Part shown: one piece after another, positions 1 to 8,919 of the stretch
Numbering within the stretch: the stretch's first letter is position 1
Layout of the letters: the number at the start of each line of letters is the position of its first letter
From: Aurantimonas sp. HBX-1
Lineage (GTDB): Bacteria > Pseudomonadota > Alphaproteobacteria > Rhizobiales > Rhizobiaceae
Direction: 5' to 3'
Length of the DNA stretch: 64,000 nt
NCBI RefSeq assembly: GCF_021391535.1
Contig: NZ_CP090066.1
Span: 1,687,501 to 1,751,500 of the forward strand
Program-made: the position numbers and the translations under genes
Notes under the pieces: model-generated
What the model was told of the DNA's origin: nothing
Seen by the model: the letters and a program-made list of their open reading frames with translations, nothing else
Databases searched by the model: none

Positions 1-103
1 AGCGCGGCGCATAGGCGGCCGAATCGGCGATGGCCGCGCCGTTGGCGTAGGCGGCGTCGTAGTCGCCGATCGGCGCGCCGCCGGTCCAGATCGTCTCGTG
101 CAT
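1..103 (-). CDS. N-terminal fragment of an unidentified protein, possibly an alpha/beta hydrolase
   Basis: Only the first 34 codons lie in the window; the gene runs off the left edge. The ATG at 103 opens a frame beginning MHETIWTGGAPIGDYDAAYA. The pattern of a D-Y-D-x-x-Y-x-N stretch followed by 'ipda'-like residues resembles the N-termini of carboxylesterase-like alpha/beta hydrolases, but too little is present to be sure. It lies 41 bases downstream of the glutaryl-CoA dehydrogenase gene on the same strand and could be the last gene of that transcription unit. Confidence 0.45.
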   Translation of the reverse strand, partial: MHETIWTGGAPIGDYDAAYANGAAIADSAAYAPR

Positions 104-144
104 GGTCGGTCCTCGTGGCGCCGGATCGGCAGGCAACAGCTCGC

Positions 145-1365
145 TCAGAAGAAGGCCTGCAGGCCGGTCTGCGCCTTGCCGAGAATCAGCGCGTGGACGT
201 CGTGGGTGCCCTCGTAGGTGTTGACGGTCTCGAGGTTCTGGGCGTGCCGCATGACGTGATACTCGCCCATGATGCCGTTGCCGCCGTGCATGTCGCGGGC
301 GGTGCGGGCGATGTCGAGCGCCTTGCCGCAATTGTTGCGCTTGACGAGGCTGATCATCTCCGGGGCCATCTTGCCCTCGTCGAACAGCCGCCCGACCCTG
401 AGGCTCGCCTGCAGCCCGAGGGCGATCTCGGTCTGCATGTCGGCGAGCTTCTTCTGGACGAGCTGCGTCGCCGCCAGCGGCCGGCCGAACTGGGTGCGCT
501 CCAGCGTGTAGGAGAGGGCGCGCTTCCAGCAGTCTTCCGCCGCGCCCATCGCGCCCCAGGAAATGCCGTAGCGGGCCCGGTTGAGGCAGCCGAACGGCCC
601 CTTGAGGCCGGATACGTTGGGCAGCAGCGCGTCCTCCGGCACCTCGACGCCGTCCATGACGATCTCGCCGGTGACAGAGGTGCGCAGCGACAGCTTGCCC
701 TCGATCTTCGGCGCCGAAAGGCCCTTCATGCCCTTGTCGAGGATGAAGCCCCGGATAGCGTTGTCATGCGCCGCGGACTTCGCCCAGACGACGAAGACGT
801 CGGCGATCGGCGAGTTGGAGATCCACATCTTGGCGCCGGACAGGCGGTAGCCGCCGTCGATCTTCTCGGCCCGGGTCTTCATGCCGGAGGGGTCGGAGCC
901 GGCATCCGGCTCGGTCAGGCCGAAACAGCCGACCCATTCGCCGCTGGCGAGCTTCGGCAAGTATTTGCGGCGCTGGTTCTCGTCGCCATAGGCGTGGATC
1001 GGATACATGACCAGCGAGGACTGGACGCTCATCATCGAGCGGTAGCCGGAATCCACCGCCTCGACGGCGCGGGCGACGAGGCCGTAGGCGACGTAGGATG
1101 CGCCGGCGCAGCCGTAATCTTCCGGCAGCGTCAGGCCGAGCAGGCCGAGCGCGCCCATCTCCTCGAAGATCGGCCGGTCGGTGGTCTCGTTCTGGTAGGC
1201 GGCCACGACGCGCGGGCGCAGCGATTCCTCGGCGAAGGACCGAGCGGTCTCGTAGATCAGCCGCTCGTCCTCGGTCAGCTGGTCGGTGAGGCGGAACGGG
1301 TCGGACCAGTCGAAGGCGGCCATCGAGGCGCTGTGGGTGGGCGTTGCGGCGGGGGCGGTCGACAT
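145..1365 (-). CDS. gcdH: Glutaryl-CoA dehydrogenase (acyl-CoA dehydrogenase family)
   Basis: FAD enzyme that oxidatively decarboxylates glutaryl-CoA to crotonyl-CoA in lysine, tryptophan and related catabolism. The 406-residue product has the full acyl-CoA dehydrogenase fold. The FAD-site motif TEPDAGSDP lies near residue 152, the segment YRSMMSVQSSL is characteristic of the glutaryl-CoA branch, and the catalytic glutamate is E385 in YEGTHDVHALILG. A good ribosome site (AAGGAAAG) precedes the ATG at 1365. The gene lies 140 bases downstream of livF on the same strand, so it may be expressed with the importer. Subfamily assignment rests on motif recognition, not alignment. Confidence 0.9.
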   Translation of the reverse strand: MSTAPAATPTHSASMAAFDWSDPFRLTDQLTEDERLIYETARSFAEESLRPRVVAAYQNETTDRPIFEEMGALGLLGLTLPEDYGCAGASYVAYGLVARAVEAVDSGYRSMMSVQSSLVMYPIHAYGDENQRRKYLPKLASGEWVGCFGLTEPDAGSDPSGMKTRAEKIDGGYRLSGAKMWISNSPIADVFVVWAKSAAHDNAIRGFILDKGMKGLSAPKIEGKLSLRTSVTGEIVMDGVEVPEDALLPNVSGLKGPFGCLNRARYGISWGAMGAAEDCWKRALSYTLERTQFGRPLAATQLVQKKLADMQTEIALGLQASLRVGRLFDEGKMAPEMISLVKRNNCGKALDIARTARDMHGGNGIMGEYHVMRHAQNLETVNTYEGTHDVHALILGKAQTGLQAFF

Positions 1366-1505
1366 GGTGCTTTCCTTCCGGCTTCCTTGTGGCGGGGCTG
1401 GGCGTGGCTGCGAGCCTGCGGCCGCCTCGCGCGGGTTCCGTCAGCCATAGTCCCCCTCACGCCGCGGCGAAACAGCAAACACTGCCGCAGGCACGGCGCA
1501 GGCCG

Positions 1506-2201
1506 TCAGACGTGCAGGAAGCGATCCTTCACGTCGGGGCTGGCGCGCAGTTGTGCGGTGGTGCCCGTCCAGGCGACGCGGCCTTTCTCGATGACCACGT
1601 GACGGTCGGCGAAGCGCGACAGCGCCTCGACGTTCTTGTCGACGACGAGTATCGCCGCGCCCTCGCGCCGGATCGCCGCGAGGCAGGTCCAGATCTCCTC
1701 GCGGATCAGTGGCGCCAGCCCCTCGGTCGCCTCGTCGAGCACGACCAGCCGCGGGTTGGTCATGAGCGCGCGGCCGATGGCGAGCATCTGCTGCTCGCCG
1801 CCGGAGATCTGGTCGCCGAGATTGCGCCGCCGTTCCCTCAGCCGCGGGAAGAGGCCGTAGACCGCGGCGAGGTCCCAGCGCGCGGCGGATGCGGCGCGTT
1901 GCGTTGCGACGAGATTCTCCTCGACCGTGAGGGTCGGGAAGATCTGCCGGCCCTCCGGAACGAGGCCGAGCCCGTGGCGGGCGATGAGATGCGGTTCCTT
2001 GCCGGTGACGTCCTCGCCGTCGACCAGGACCCGGCCGCCGGTCGGCCTCAGCAGGCCGAAGATCGACTTGATCGTCGTCGTCTTGCCCATGCCGTTGCGC
2101 CCGAGCAGCGTCACCACCTCGCCGGCTTCGACCGCAAGGTCGACGCCGAACAGGATGCGCGACTCGCCGTAGGCGGCCTCCAGGCCCTCGACACGCAGCA
2201 T
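1506..2201 (-). CDS. livF: Branched-chain amino acid-type ABC transporter, ATP-binding protein LivF
   Basis: One of two cytoplasmic ATPases that power a LivHM-type importer. The 231-residue protein has Walker A GRNGMGKTT at residues 34-42, the signature ISGGEQQMLAIGRAL near 133, Walker B VVLDEATEGL near 159, and the short C-terminus typical of LivF. The ATG shares one base with the livG stop codon, indicating translational coupling. It is the last transporter gene of livKHMGF. The family moves branched-chain amino acids, amides, urea or aromatic acids; the substrate cannot be read from the ATPase. Confidence 0.93.
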   Translation of the reverse strand: MLRVEGLEAAYGESRILFGVDLAVEAGEVVTLLGRNGMGKTTTIKSIFGLLRPTGGRVLVDGEDVTGKEPHLIARHGLGLVPEGRQIFPTLTVEENLVATQRAASAARWDLAAVYGLFPRLRERRRNLGDQISGGEQQMLAIGRALMTNPRLVVLDEATEGLAPLIREEIWTCLAAIRREGAAILVVDKNVEALSRFADRHVVIEKGRVAWTGTTAQLRASPDVKDRFLHV

Positions 2202-2953
2202 CAGCCCTCCTCCTCGCCGAGATAGGCGGCACGGACATCCGGGTTGCTGCGGATCGCCGCGGGAGAACCGGTGGCGATCAGCCTTCCGTAGACCAGCACG
2301 CTGACCCGGTCGGCGAGGGCGAAGACGGCTTCCATGTCGTGTTCGACGAGGACAATCGTGTGCGTCGCCTTCAGCTCCTGCATCAGCGAAACGAGCACCG
2401 TCGACTCCTCGTGGCCGGTGCCGGCGAGCGGCTCGTCGAGCAGCAGCAGCCGGGCGCCGGTGGCCAGCGCGATGGCGATCTCCAGCTGGCGCTTTTCGCC
2501 ATGCGACAGGCTGCCGGCGCGGCGATCGGCGCGATCGGCCAGCCCGACGCGCGCGAGCGCCGCCATGGCCGCCTCGTTGAGATCGACCTCGCGCGCGGCG
2601 GAGCGGAAGAAGCGGAAGCTCGAGCCGGATCGCGCCTGGACGGCCGAAGCGGCGTTCTCGATGACGCTGAAGCCGTCGAGGATCGAGGTGATCTGGAACG
2701 AGCGGGCCATGCCCTTGTGGACGCGCTGCGGCACGCCGAGCCGGGTAATGTCCTCGCCGGCGAAATGCACCGTGCCGGCATCGTTTCTCAGGCTGCCCGA
2801 CAGCTGGTTGATCAGCGACGTCTTGCCGGCGCCGTTCGGGCCGATGATGGCGTGCAGCTCGCCGGGCTGGACGTCGAAGCTGACATCGTCGCTGACGGGA
2901 AGGGCGCCGAAGCGCTTGCTCAAGCCGCGGACCGAGAGCAGGGCGCCGGTCAT
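2201..2953 (-). CDS. livG: Branched-chain amino acid-type ABC transporter, ATP-binding protein LivG
   Basis: Second ATPase of the importer, 250 residues. Walker A GPNGAGKTS is at residues 38-46, the signature LSHGEKRQLEIAIAL is in the second half, and Walker B LLLLDEPLAGTG is followed by the H-loop VEHDMEAVF. The open frame continues upstream to 3397, but that part is antisense-like sequence inside livM. The start MTGALLSVRGL at 2953 gives a normal LivG length and a 4-base ATGA overlap with the livM stop, the usual arrangement in these operons. Confidence 0.93.
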   Translation of the reverse strand: MTGALLSVRGLSKRFGALPVSDDVSFDVQPGELHAIIGPNGAGKTSLINQLSGSLRNDAGTVHFAGEDITRLGVPQRVHKGMARSFQITSILDGFSVIENAASAVQARSGSSFRFFRSAAREVDLNEAAMAALARVGLADRADRRAGSLSHGEKRQLEIAIALATGARLLLLDEPLAGTGHEESTVLVSLMQELKATHTIVLVEHDMEAVFALADRVSVLVYGRLIATGSPAAIRSNPDVRAAYLGEEEG

Positions 2954-3957
2954 CGTGGGGCTCCGCCGGTCAGGCGCGCGACGAGCCCGGATATGCCGCC
3001 GCGGGTGAACAGGGCGAGCAGGACGAGGACGATGCCCAGGCCGAGCCGCCAGTGCTCGGAGAAGCGGGCCAGCCAGTCCTCCAGCAGCAGGAAGGCGATC
3101 GAGCCGACGATCGGGCCGACCAGCGTGCCCATTCCGCCCAGCACCACCATGACGATGAGTTCGCCGGAGCGCTGCCAGCTCATGAAGGCAGGCGCGACGA
3201 ACTCGGCCTGGTTGGCGAGGAAGACGCCCGCAAGGCCGGCGAGCCCTCCGGCAATGACGTAGGCGATGAGCTGATAGGCAAACGGCGCGAAGCCGATCGC
3301 CTCCATGCGGGTCCGGTTGTCGCGCGTGCCGCGCAGCACCCGGCCGAAGCGCGATGCGACGACCGCCCGCAGCCCCAGGAACGCCAGCGCGAGACACAGG
3401 AAGACCGCGTAGAACAGCGCGAGATCGTTCTCCAGCACGTCGGAGCCGAAGAGGGTCGAACGCGCGGCGAGCGAGATGCCGTCGTCGCCGCCATAGGCCG
3501 ACAGCGACACCATGAAGAAATACGCCATCTGGCCGAAGGCGAGGGTGATCATGATGAAATAGACGCCCCGCGTGCGCAGCGAGATGGCGCCGGTCGCCAG
3601 CGCGAACAGGCTCGATGCGGCGATGGCGACGAGGGCCTGGATGAGCAGTTCGTCGATGCCGTGCGCGGCGAGGATCGCCACCGCATAGGCGCCGATCCCG
3701 ATGAAGGCGGCATGGCCGAACGATACCAGCGCGCCGTAGCCGAGGATGAGGTCGAGCGACATCGCGGCGAGGCCGAAGATCATCACGCGTGTCGCGATGA
3801 CCAGCAGGAACGGGTCGCCCAGCATGTGCGCCAGCAGCGGGAACAGCGCCAGCGACGCAAACAGCAGTCCCGCGGCCGTCGCGGCGCCCGGGCGGCCGGC
3901 ATAGGGGAGGCGGGCAAGACCCGAGGGCGCGTCCGGCCGCGCCGGGGCGGCCTTCAT
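2950..3957 (-). CDS. livM: Branched-chain amino acid-type ABC transporter permease LivM
   Basis: Inner-membrane permease of 335 residues with about ten hydrophobic segments. The family-typical stretch SLDLILGYGALVSFGHAAF is in the first third, and the conserved cytoplasmic region GRVLRGTRDNRTRMEAIGF, which couples to the ATPase, is around residue 205. It overlaps livG by 4 bases and livH by 4 bases, so it is co-translated with both. It pairs with LivH to form the channel. Confidence 0.93.
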   Translation of the reverse strand: MKAAPARPDAPSGLARLPYAGRPGAATAAGLLFASLALFPLLAHMLGDPFLLVIATRVMIFGLAAMSLDLILGYGALVSFGHAAFIGIGAYAVAILAAHGIDELLIQALVAIAASSLFALATGAISLRTRGVYFIMITLAFGQMAYFFMVSLSAYGGDDGISLAARSTLFGSDVLENDLALFYAVFLCLALAFLGLRAVVASRFGRVLRGTRDNRTRMEAIGFAPFAYQLIAYVIAGGLAGLAGVFLANQAEFVAPAFMSWQRSGELIVMVVLGGMGTLVGPIVGSIAFLLLEDWLARFSEHWRLGLGIVLVLLALFTRGGISGLVARLTGGAPR

Positions 3958-4880
3958 CGGGCCGCCGCCCGGGCCGGGAACAGGCCGGTCGGCCGCAGGA
4001 ACAGCACCGCCGCCATCAGGATGTAGATCAGCATCGGCGCCAGCGTCCGGCCGGTCTGCGAGGCGGCGGACGGATCCATCAGGGTGCGCAGGAGGATCGG
4101 GCCGAAGGTCCGGCCCAGCGTGTCGACGAGGCCAACGAGGATGGCCGCGACGAAGGCGCCGCGGATCGAGCCGACGCCGCCGATGACGATCACCACGAAG
4201 GTGAGGATCAGGATGCTGTCGCCCATGCCGGGCTCGACCGAGAGGATCGGCGCGACCAGCGCCCCGGCCAGGGCTGCCAGCATCGCCCCCAGGCCGAAGA
4301 CCAGCATGAACAGCCGCTTGATGTCGACGCCGAGCGCCGAGACGATCGGCCCGTTGCTGGCCCCGGCCCGCAGCAGCATCCCGATCCGGGTGTGGTGGAC
4401 GAGCAAATAGAGCCCGAGGGCGGTGGCGAGTCCGGCGCCGATGATCACCAGCCGGAACAGCGGGTAGCGCAGATTGCCGATCAGCGGGATCGATCCGGCG
4501 AGCATGTCGGGAATCGGCACGCTGAGCGGCGCGGCGCCCCAGAGGATCTTCACGCCCTCGTTGAGGATCAGGATCAGCCCGAAGGTCGCCAGCACCTGGT
4601 CGAGATGGTCGCGCTCATAGAGCCGCTGGAAGATCAGCCGCTCCAGCAGGATGCCAAAGGCCAGCGCCACGGGCAGGGCGATCGCCAGGCCGAGGAAGAA
4701 GTCGCCGGTATAGGCGGTGAAGGTCGCCGCAAGATAGGCGCCGACCATGTAGAGGACGCCGTGGGCGAGGTTGATCAGGTCCATGATCCCGAAGATCAGC
4801 GTCAGGCCCGCCGCCACGAGGAACAGCAGGATCCCGAACTGGAGACCGTTGAGCGTCTGAAGCAGGAAGAGGTTGAGCAT
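3954..4880 (-). CDS. livH: Branched-chain amino acid-type ABC transporter permease LivH
   Basis: Second permease subunit, 308 residues, strongly hydrophobic. It carries the hallmark LivH segment LTLIFGIMDLINLAHG at residues 27-42 and the coupling-helix region with IRRGMLLRAG-like composition (IGMLLRAGASNGPIVSALGV) in mid-protein. It is separated from the binding-protein gene by a 124-base gap that contains a GC-rich stem-loop, and is followed without a gap by livM. Confidence 0.93.
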   Translation of the reverse strand: MLNLFLLQTLNGLQFGILLFLVAAGLTLIFGIMDLINLAHGVLYMVGAYLAATFTAYTGDFFLGLAIALPVALAFGILLERLIFQRLYERDHLDQVLATFGLILILNEGVKILWGAAPLSVPIPDMLAGSIPLIGNLRYPLFRLVIIGAGLATALGLYLLVHHTRIGMLLRAGASNGPIVSALGVDIKRLFMLVFGLGAMLAALAGALVAPILSVEPGMGDSILILTFVVIVIGGVGSIRGAFVAAILVGLVDTLGRTFGPILLRTLMDPSAASQTGRTLAPMLIYILMAAVLFLRPTGLFPARAAAR

Positions 4881-4931
4881 CCGGCTCCTTCGAGGGCGAT
4901 GGCGTGCCGCCCCCGGCGCGAACCGCCGACG

Positions 4932-4959
4932 GCGCGCCGACGCTTAGCGGTCGGCGCGC
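4932..4959 (-). other. Stem-loop between the binding-protein gene and the permease genes
   Basis: A perfect 9-bp stem (GCGCGCCGA with its complement, 4932-4940 and 4951-4959) encloses a 10-base loop. It lies between livK and livH with no T-run on either side. In importer operons such intergenic hairpins often stabilise the upstream binding-protein mRNA or partly terminate transcription, giving more binding protein than permease. That role is inference here. Confidence 0.5.
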
Positions 4960-5004
4960 GGTTTCCGCAAGTCGGATGACGGGCGGCGTCGTACGCCGCG
5001 GCCG

Positions 5005-6180
5005 TCAGTCCATCTTGCAGGCGGCCGCGTAGTTGTCCGCGTAATCCTCGAAGATCGTTTCGGCGATCTGCGTCTCGAACTTGCCGTCCTCGCGCTTGGC
5101 CGCCTTCACCAGATAGAAGTCCTGGATCGGGAAGTGGTTGGGGCCGAAGGCGAAATCTCCGCGCAGCGAGGTGAAGTCGGCGGCCTCGAGCGCTGCCCGC
5201 AGGGCGTCCTTGTCGGAAAGGTCGCCGCCGACTGCCTTGACCGCGCTGTCGATCAGCAGCGCCGCGTCATAGCCGTGCATCGCGTAGCTGCCCGGCACGC
5301 TGCCGTATTTCGCCTCGTAGGCCGCGACAAACGCCTCGGACTGTGGATTGTCCATGTTCGGGGCCCAGTTCGAGCCGCCAAAGAAGCCGACCGCGGCGTC
5401 CTGGGTCGCCGGCAGCGTCGTCTCGTCGACGGTGAAGGCGGACAGGAACGGGATCGTCTCGAGCCCGGCCTGGCGGTACTGCTTGACGAGATTGACGCCC
5501 ATGCCGCCCGGCATGAAGGCATAGACCGCGTCCGGCTGCTCGGCAGCGATCTGCGCCAGCTCGGCCGAGAAATCGAGCTGCCCGAGCGGGGTGTAGATCT
5601 CGTTGACCACCTCGCCCTCGTAGGAATTCTTGAAGCCGGCTAGCGCGTCCTTGCCAGCCTGGTAGTTCGGCGCGAGCAGGAAGACCCGGCCGAAGCCCTG
5701 GTCCTGGGCGTATTTGCCGAGCACCTCGTGGTTCTGGTCGTTCTGGTAGGAGACCGCGAAGAAGTTCGGGTTGCACTCGGCGCCGGCAAGGTTCGACGGG
5801 CCGGCATTCGGGCTGATCAGGAAGGCGCCGGCATCGGTGACCGGCTTCACGATGGCGCCGGCGATGTTGGAAAAGATCGGTCCGACGACGAAGTCGGCAC
5901 CGTCCCGCTCGACGAGTTCCTTGGCCTTGTTCACCGCCACGTCCGGCTTCAGCTCGTCGTCGACGACCTTCACCTCGGTCGCGACCCCGCCCAGCTTCCC
6001 GCCCATTTCGTCGAGCGCCAGCAGAAACCCGTCCCGCGCCTGCTCGCCCAGCACCGCGGCCGGGCCGCTGAGATTGACCATGACGCCGACGGTCAGGGGC
6101 TCGGCCTCCTGCGCCGCGCTCACGCCGCCCAGGGCGGTGGTCGCGAGGAGACCGAGTGCGGCGGATCGAACGAATTTCAT
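5005..6180 (-). CDS. livK: Branched-chain amino acid-type ABC transporter substrate-binding protein (LivJ/LivK family)
   Basis: Periplasmic type I binding protein, 391 residues, first gene of livKHMGF. The frame extends to 6345, but the start at 6180 is preferred: it has a strong ribosome site (GGGAG), and its N-terminus is a clear signal peptide (basic MKFVRS, hydrophobic core, cleavage near A23 before QEAEPLTVGV). The mature start matches the family pattern in which 'vGv..nlsGpaavlGe' opens the first lobe. The ligand is not deducible. With glutaryl-CoA dehydrogenase in the same run, an amino acid, dicarboxylate or aromatic acid is possible (inference). Confidence 0.9.
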   Translation of the reverse strand: MKFVRSAALGLLATTALGGVSAAQEAEPLTVGVMVNLSGPAAVLGEQARDGFLLALDEMGGKLGGVATEVKVVDDELKPDVAVNKAKELVERDGADFVVGPIFSNIAGAIVKPVTDAGAFLISPNAGPSNLAGAECNPNFFAVSYQNDQNHEVLGKYAQDQGFGRVFLLAPNYQAGKDALAGFKNSYEGEVVNEIYTPLGQLDFSAELAQIAAEQPDAVYAFMPGGMGVNLVKQYRQAGLETIPFLSAFTVDETTLPATQDAAVGFFGGSNWAPNMDNPQSEAFVAAYEAKYGSVPGSYAMHGYDAALLIDSAVKAVGGDLSDKDALRAALEAADFTSLRGDFAFGPNHFPIQDFYLVKAAKREDGKFETQIAETIFEDYADNYAAACKMD

Positions 6181-6479
6181 GCTGTATCTCCCGACAACGG
6201 CGCATTTCTTGATGCTGGATTCCCGGTGCGCCACCGGCCGGCGCGGATCGTGCAAAATTGCCGCCGTCAAGACAATAGCGGCCGGGAGAGAGCCAGCCTG
6301 ACAGGCCGTCTGGACGGTCGGCTGAAAACCGAGGCCGCGGGCCAACGAGCCGTCAGCGGCGGGCGCCTGGTGGGGAAGGCGTGGCCGATCGGGGGAGCCC
6401 TGCTTGCGCCGCGCCGGAGCCGCGACTAAGGAACCGGGCGACCCAAGGCCACGATGCGATGCAACACGGGATGTCGTCG

Positions 6480-7133
6480 ATGGATTTCGAATCCGCCCGC
6501 ACGAAGATGGTGGACAACCAGATCCGCACGACGGACGTGTCCAGCCACGCGATCCTCAGGGCCTTCCTGCAGGTGCCGCGCGAGGAGTTCGTTCCGGCTC
6601 CCCGCAAGCCGCTCGCCTATATCGACGAGGACGTGCCGCTGGGCGGCGGGCGCTACGTCATGGAGCCGTCGCCGCTTGCCAAGCTCCTCCAGCTCGCCGC
6701 TGTGCGGCCCGACGACGTCGTCCTCGATGTCGGCTGCGGCTCCGGCTACGGCTCGGCCATCCTTTCGCATCTCGCCGGCTCGGTGGTGGCCCTGGAGGAG
6801 GATCCGCAACTGGCCGCCCAGGCCACGGACAATCTCTCCCGGCTGGACTACGTGACCTGCGTGGTGGTGGAGGGCAGGCTCGCCGAGGGCTATCCCTCCG
6901 AGGCGCCCTACGACGTGATCTTCTTCGAAGGATCCGTCGAGACCCTGCCGGAGACGTTCTTCGAGCAGTTGCGGGAGGGCGGCCGGATGGTCGTCGTCGA
7001 GGGCGTCGGCCTCGCAGCAGCGGCTCGCCTCTACATCAAGGACGAGGACGGCATCGTCTCGGACCGCTTCGGCTTCAACTGCAGCATCCGCCCGCTGCCG
7101 GGCTTTGCCAAGGCCGCGAGCTTCGAGTTCTGA
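6480..7133 (+). CDS. Protein-L-isoaspartate O-methyltransferase family protein (tolC-linked paralogue)
   Basis: SAM-dependent methyltransferase of 217 residues. The SAM motif VLDVGCGSGYGSAIL is at residues 81-95, and the N-terminal MVDNQIRTTDV is typical of the PIMT-like gene that sits upstream of tolC in many Hyphomicrobiales. In-frame ATGs also occur at 6459 and 6471; the ATG at 6480 gives the family-like N-terminus MDFESARTKMVDNQ. The region equivalent to the QTIS-x-P substrate motif reads GGGRYVMEPSP, and the later 'vtaaa' region reads FFEGSVETLP, so true isoaspartyl repair activity is doubtful. A second family member lies at 29506. Confidence 0.82.
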   Translation: MDFESARTKMVDNQIRTTDVSSHAILRAFLQVPREEFVPAPRKPLAYIDEDVPLGGGRYVMEPSPLAKLLQLAAVRPDDVVLDVGCGSGYGSAILSHLAGSVVALEEDPQLAAQATDNLSRLDYVTCVVVEGRLAEGYPSEAPYDVIFFEGSVETLPETFFEQLREGGRMVVVEGVGLAAAARLYIKDEDGIVSDRFGFNCSIRPLPGFAKAASFEF

Positions 7134-7239
7134 ATCCGGAGGGGTCGTTGCAGATTTGCCCCGCCTGCGGAGAATTAACATTTTGACACAGCGTCACGCT
7201 TGATCTGGAGCGCGTCAAACTGGTCAATGCGCGGCAGAC

Positions 7240-8745
7240 ATGATTGACGGATTCGTACGTTGCGGACGGCGTCGGTTGGTCGCCGTGTATCGAGGGCTCG
7301 GGGTAATCGTTTTGCAGAAGAAGCTCTGGATCGCTCTGGCCCTTTCGGCGGGGACGCTGTTGTCGACCGGCAATGCGGTCAATGCCGAGACGTTGACCGG
7401 CACGCTGGCCAAGACCTGTACCAACAACCAGACGCTGAATGCCGCGCGCGCCCAGCTGCGAGCCACCGATGAAAACGTGCCGCAGGCGCGGGCCGGCCTG
7501 CGCCCCTTCGTCAGCGGCATCGGATCGGCCACGGCACGCCGCAACCGCACTACTTTCGGCGACGACATCTCGACCGAAAGGGGTCGCACCCAGTCGATCG
7601 GCTTCGGCGTCGAGGTCAGTCAGACGATCTTCGACGGTTTCCAGACGCCGAACAACGTCGCCTCGGCACAGGCGCAGGTCCGCGCCTCCCAGAAGAACCT
7701 TGCCAATACCGAGCAGAACACCCTGTTCGACACCGTGGCCGCCTACATGGACGTGCTGCGCGATCGCCAGATTGCCGCGCTGCGGCGCCAGAACCTCGGC
7801 TTCCTGCAGGAGCAGGTGCGCGCAGCCAGCGCCCGCTTCGAGGTCGGCGAGGGGACGCGGACCGACGTCGCCCAGGCCGAGTCGCAGCAGGCTCTCGCCA
7901 CGGCGCTGCTGAACAGCGCCCTGTCACAGGTCGCTGCGAGCGAGGCGACCTATTTCGACCTCGTCGGCGACCCGCCGGCCGACCTCCAGCCGGGGCGGGC
8001 GCCGATGTCGGCACTGCCCAAGTCCGTCGATGCCGCCTTCGCAATCTCCCAGCAGGAGCATCCGGCGATCCTCGCCACGCTCGCGGCCGTTGACGCGGCG
8101 GCGTTCCAGGTCAAATCGGCCGAGGGTGCGCTGCTGCCGCAGCTCAGCCTCACGGGCCGTGTCGAGGACAGCTATTCCCTGAGTGAAACGGATGGAGGCG
8201 ACCTGCCCGGAGTCAACACCTCGGCCGGCCGCCCGAACGTCCTGACGCAGAACGAGGTCTCGGCGACCGTCGGCGCGCAGCTGACGATTCCGATCTACCA
8301 GGGCGGTCGGGCCAGCTCCGTGGTGCGGCAGGCCAAGGAAGTGCTCGGCCAGCGCCGGATCGAGGTCGACAATGCCCGCGACCAGGTGCGCGCCGCGGTT
8401 GCCACGTCCTGGGCGCAGCTGCAGGCGGCCCGCGCCAACATCACCGGCTATCAGTCACAGGTGCAGGCAGCCCGGCTGGCACTCAACGGCGTCATCGAGG
8501 AGCGCAATGTCGGCCAGCGCACCACGCTCGACGTGCTGAACGCCCAGGCCGACGTGATCTCCGCGCAGATCCTCCTCGCCGGCTCGCAGCGCGACGAGGT
8601 CGTGGCTGCCTACGGTCTGCTGTCGGCAACGGGCAAGTTGGCAGAGCAGTGCGGGCAGCTCGTCGAACACGCCTACGATCCCGACGATCATTACATCCAG
8701 GTCGAGGACAAGTGGTTCGGCCTGCGCACGCCGGACGGCCGCTGA
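7240..8745 (+). CDS. tolC: TolC family outer-membrane efflux/secretion channel protein
   Basis: Outer-membrane trimeric tunnel protein serving type I secretion and multidrug efflux. It has two OEP repeats with the long helical segments expected of the family; the second includes the conserved LTIPIYQGGRASSVVRQAKE and, near the end, ERNVGQRTTLDVLNAQADV. From the ATG at 7240 the protein has 501 residues but an unusually long 50-residue leader. Alternative starts at GTG 7285 or TTG 7312 would give a conventional signal peptide ending AVNA before ETLTG. No ABC or adaptor partner is adjacent. Confidence 0.88.
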   Translation: MIDGFVRCGRRRLVAVYRGLGVIVLQKKLWIALALSAGTLLSTGNAVNAETLTGTLAKTCTNNQTLNAARAQLRATDENVPQARAGLRPFVSGIGSATARRNRTTFGDDISTERGRTQSIGFGVEVSQTIFDGFQTPNNVASAQAQVRASQKNLANTEQNTLFDTVAAYMDVLRDRQIAALRRQNLGFLQEQVRAASARFEVGEGTRTDVAQAESQQALATALLNSALSQVAASEATYFDLVGDPPADLQPGRAPMSALPKSVDAAFAISQQEHPAILATLAAVDAAAFQVKSAEGALLPQLSLTGRVEDSYSLSETDGGDLPGVNTSAGRPNVLTQNEVSATVGAQLTIPIYQGGRASSVVRQAKEVLGQRRIEVDNARDQVRAAVATSWAQLQAARANITGYQSQVQAARLALNGVIEERNVGQRTTLDVLNAQADVISAQILLAGSQRDEVVAAYGLLSATGKLAEQCGQLVEHAYDPDDHYIQVEDKWFGLRTPDGR

Positions 8746-8919
8746 CGGTCGCCGAAGCGGGAACGATGAGTCCGGCCGGCAACAGCGCGCCGCAGTAAGT
8801 TGGTGATAGTTCCGCGGGAGCGCCCTGCGGGATTCACCTGCGGCCTCCCGCGCCTTAGGCTCCACGCACGATTCGCCCGATAGGGTGCCGCCCTGTCGTG
8901 CCACATGCGGGAGCTTCCC

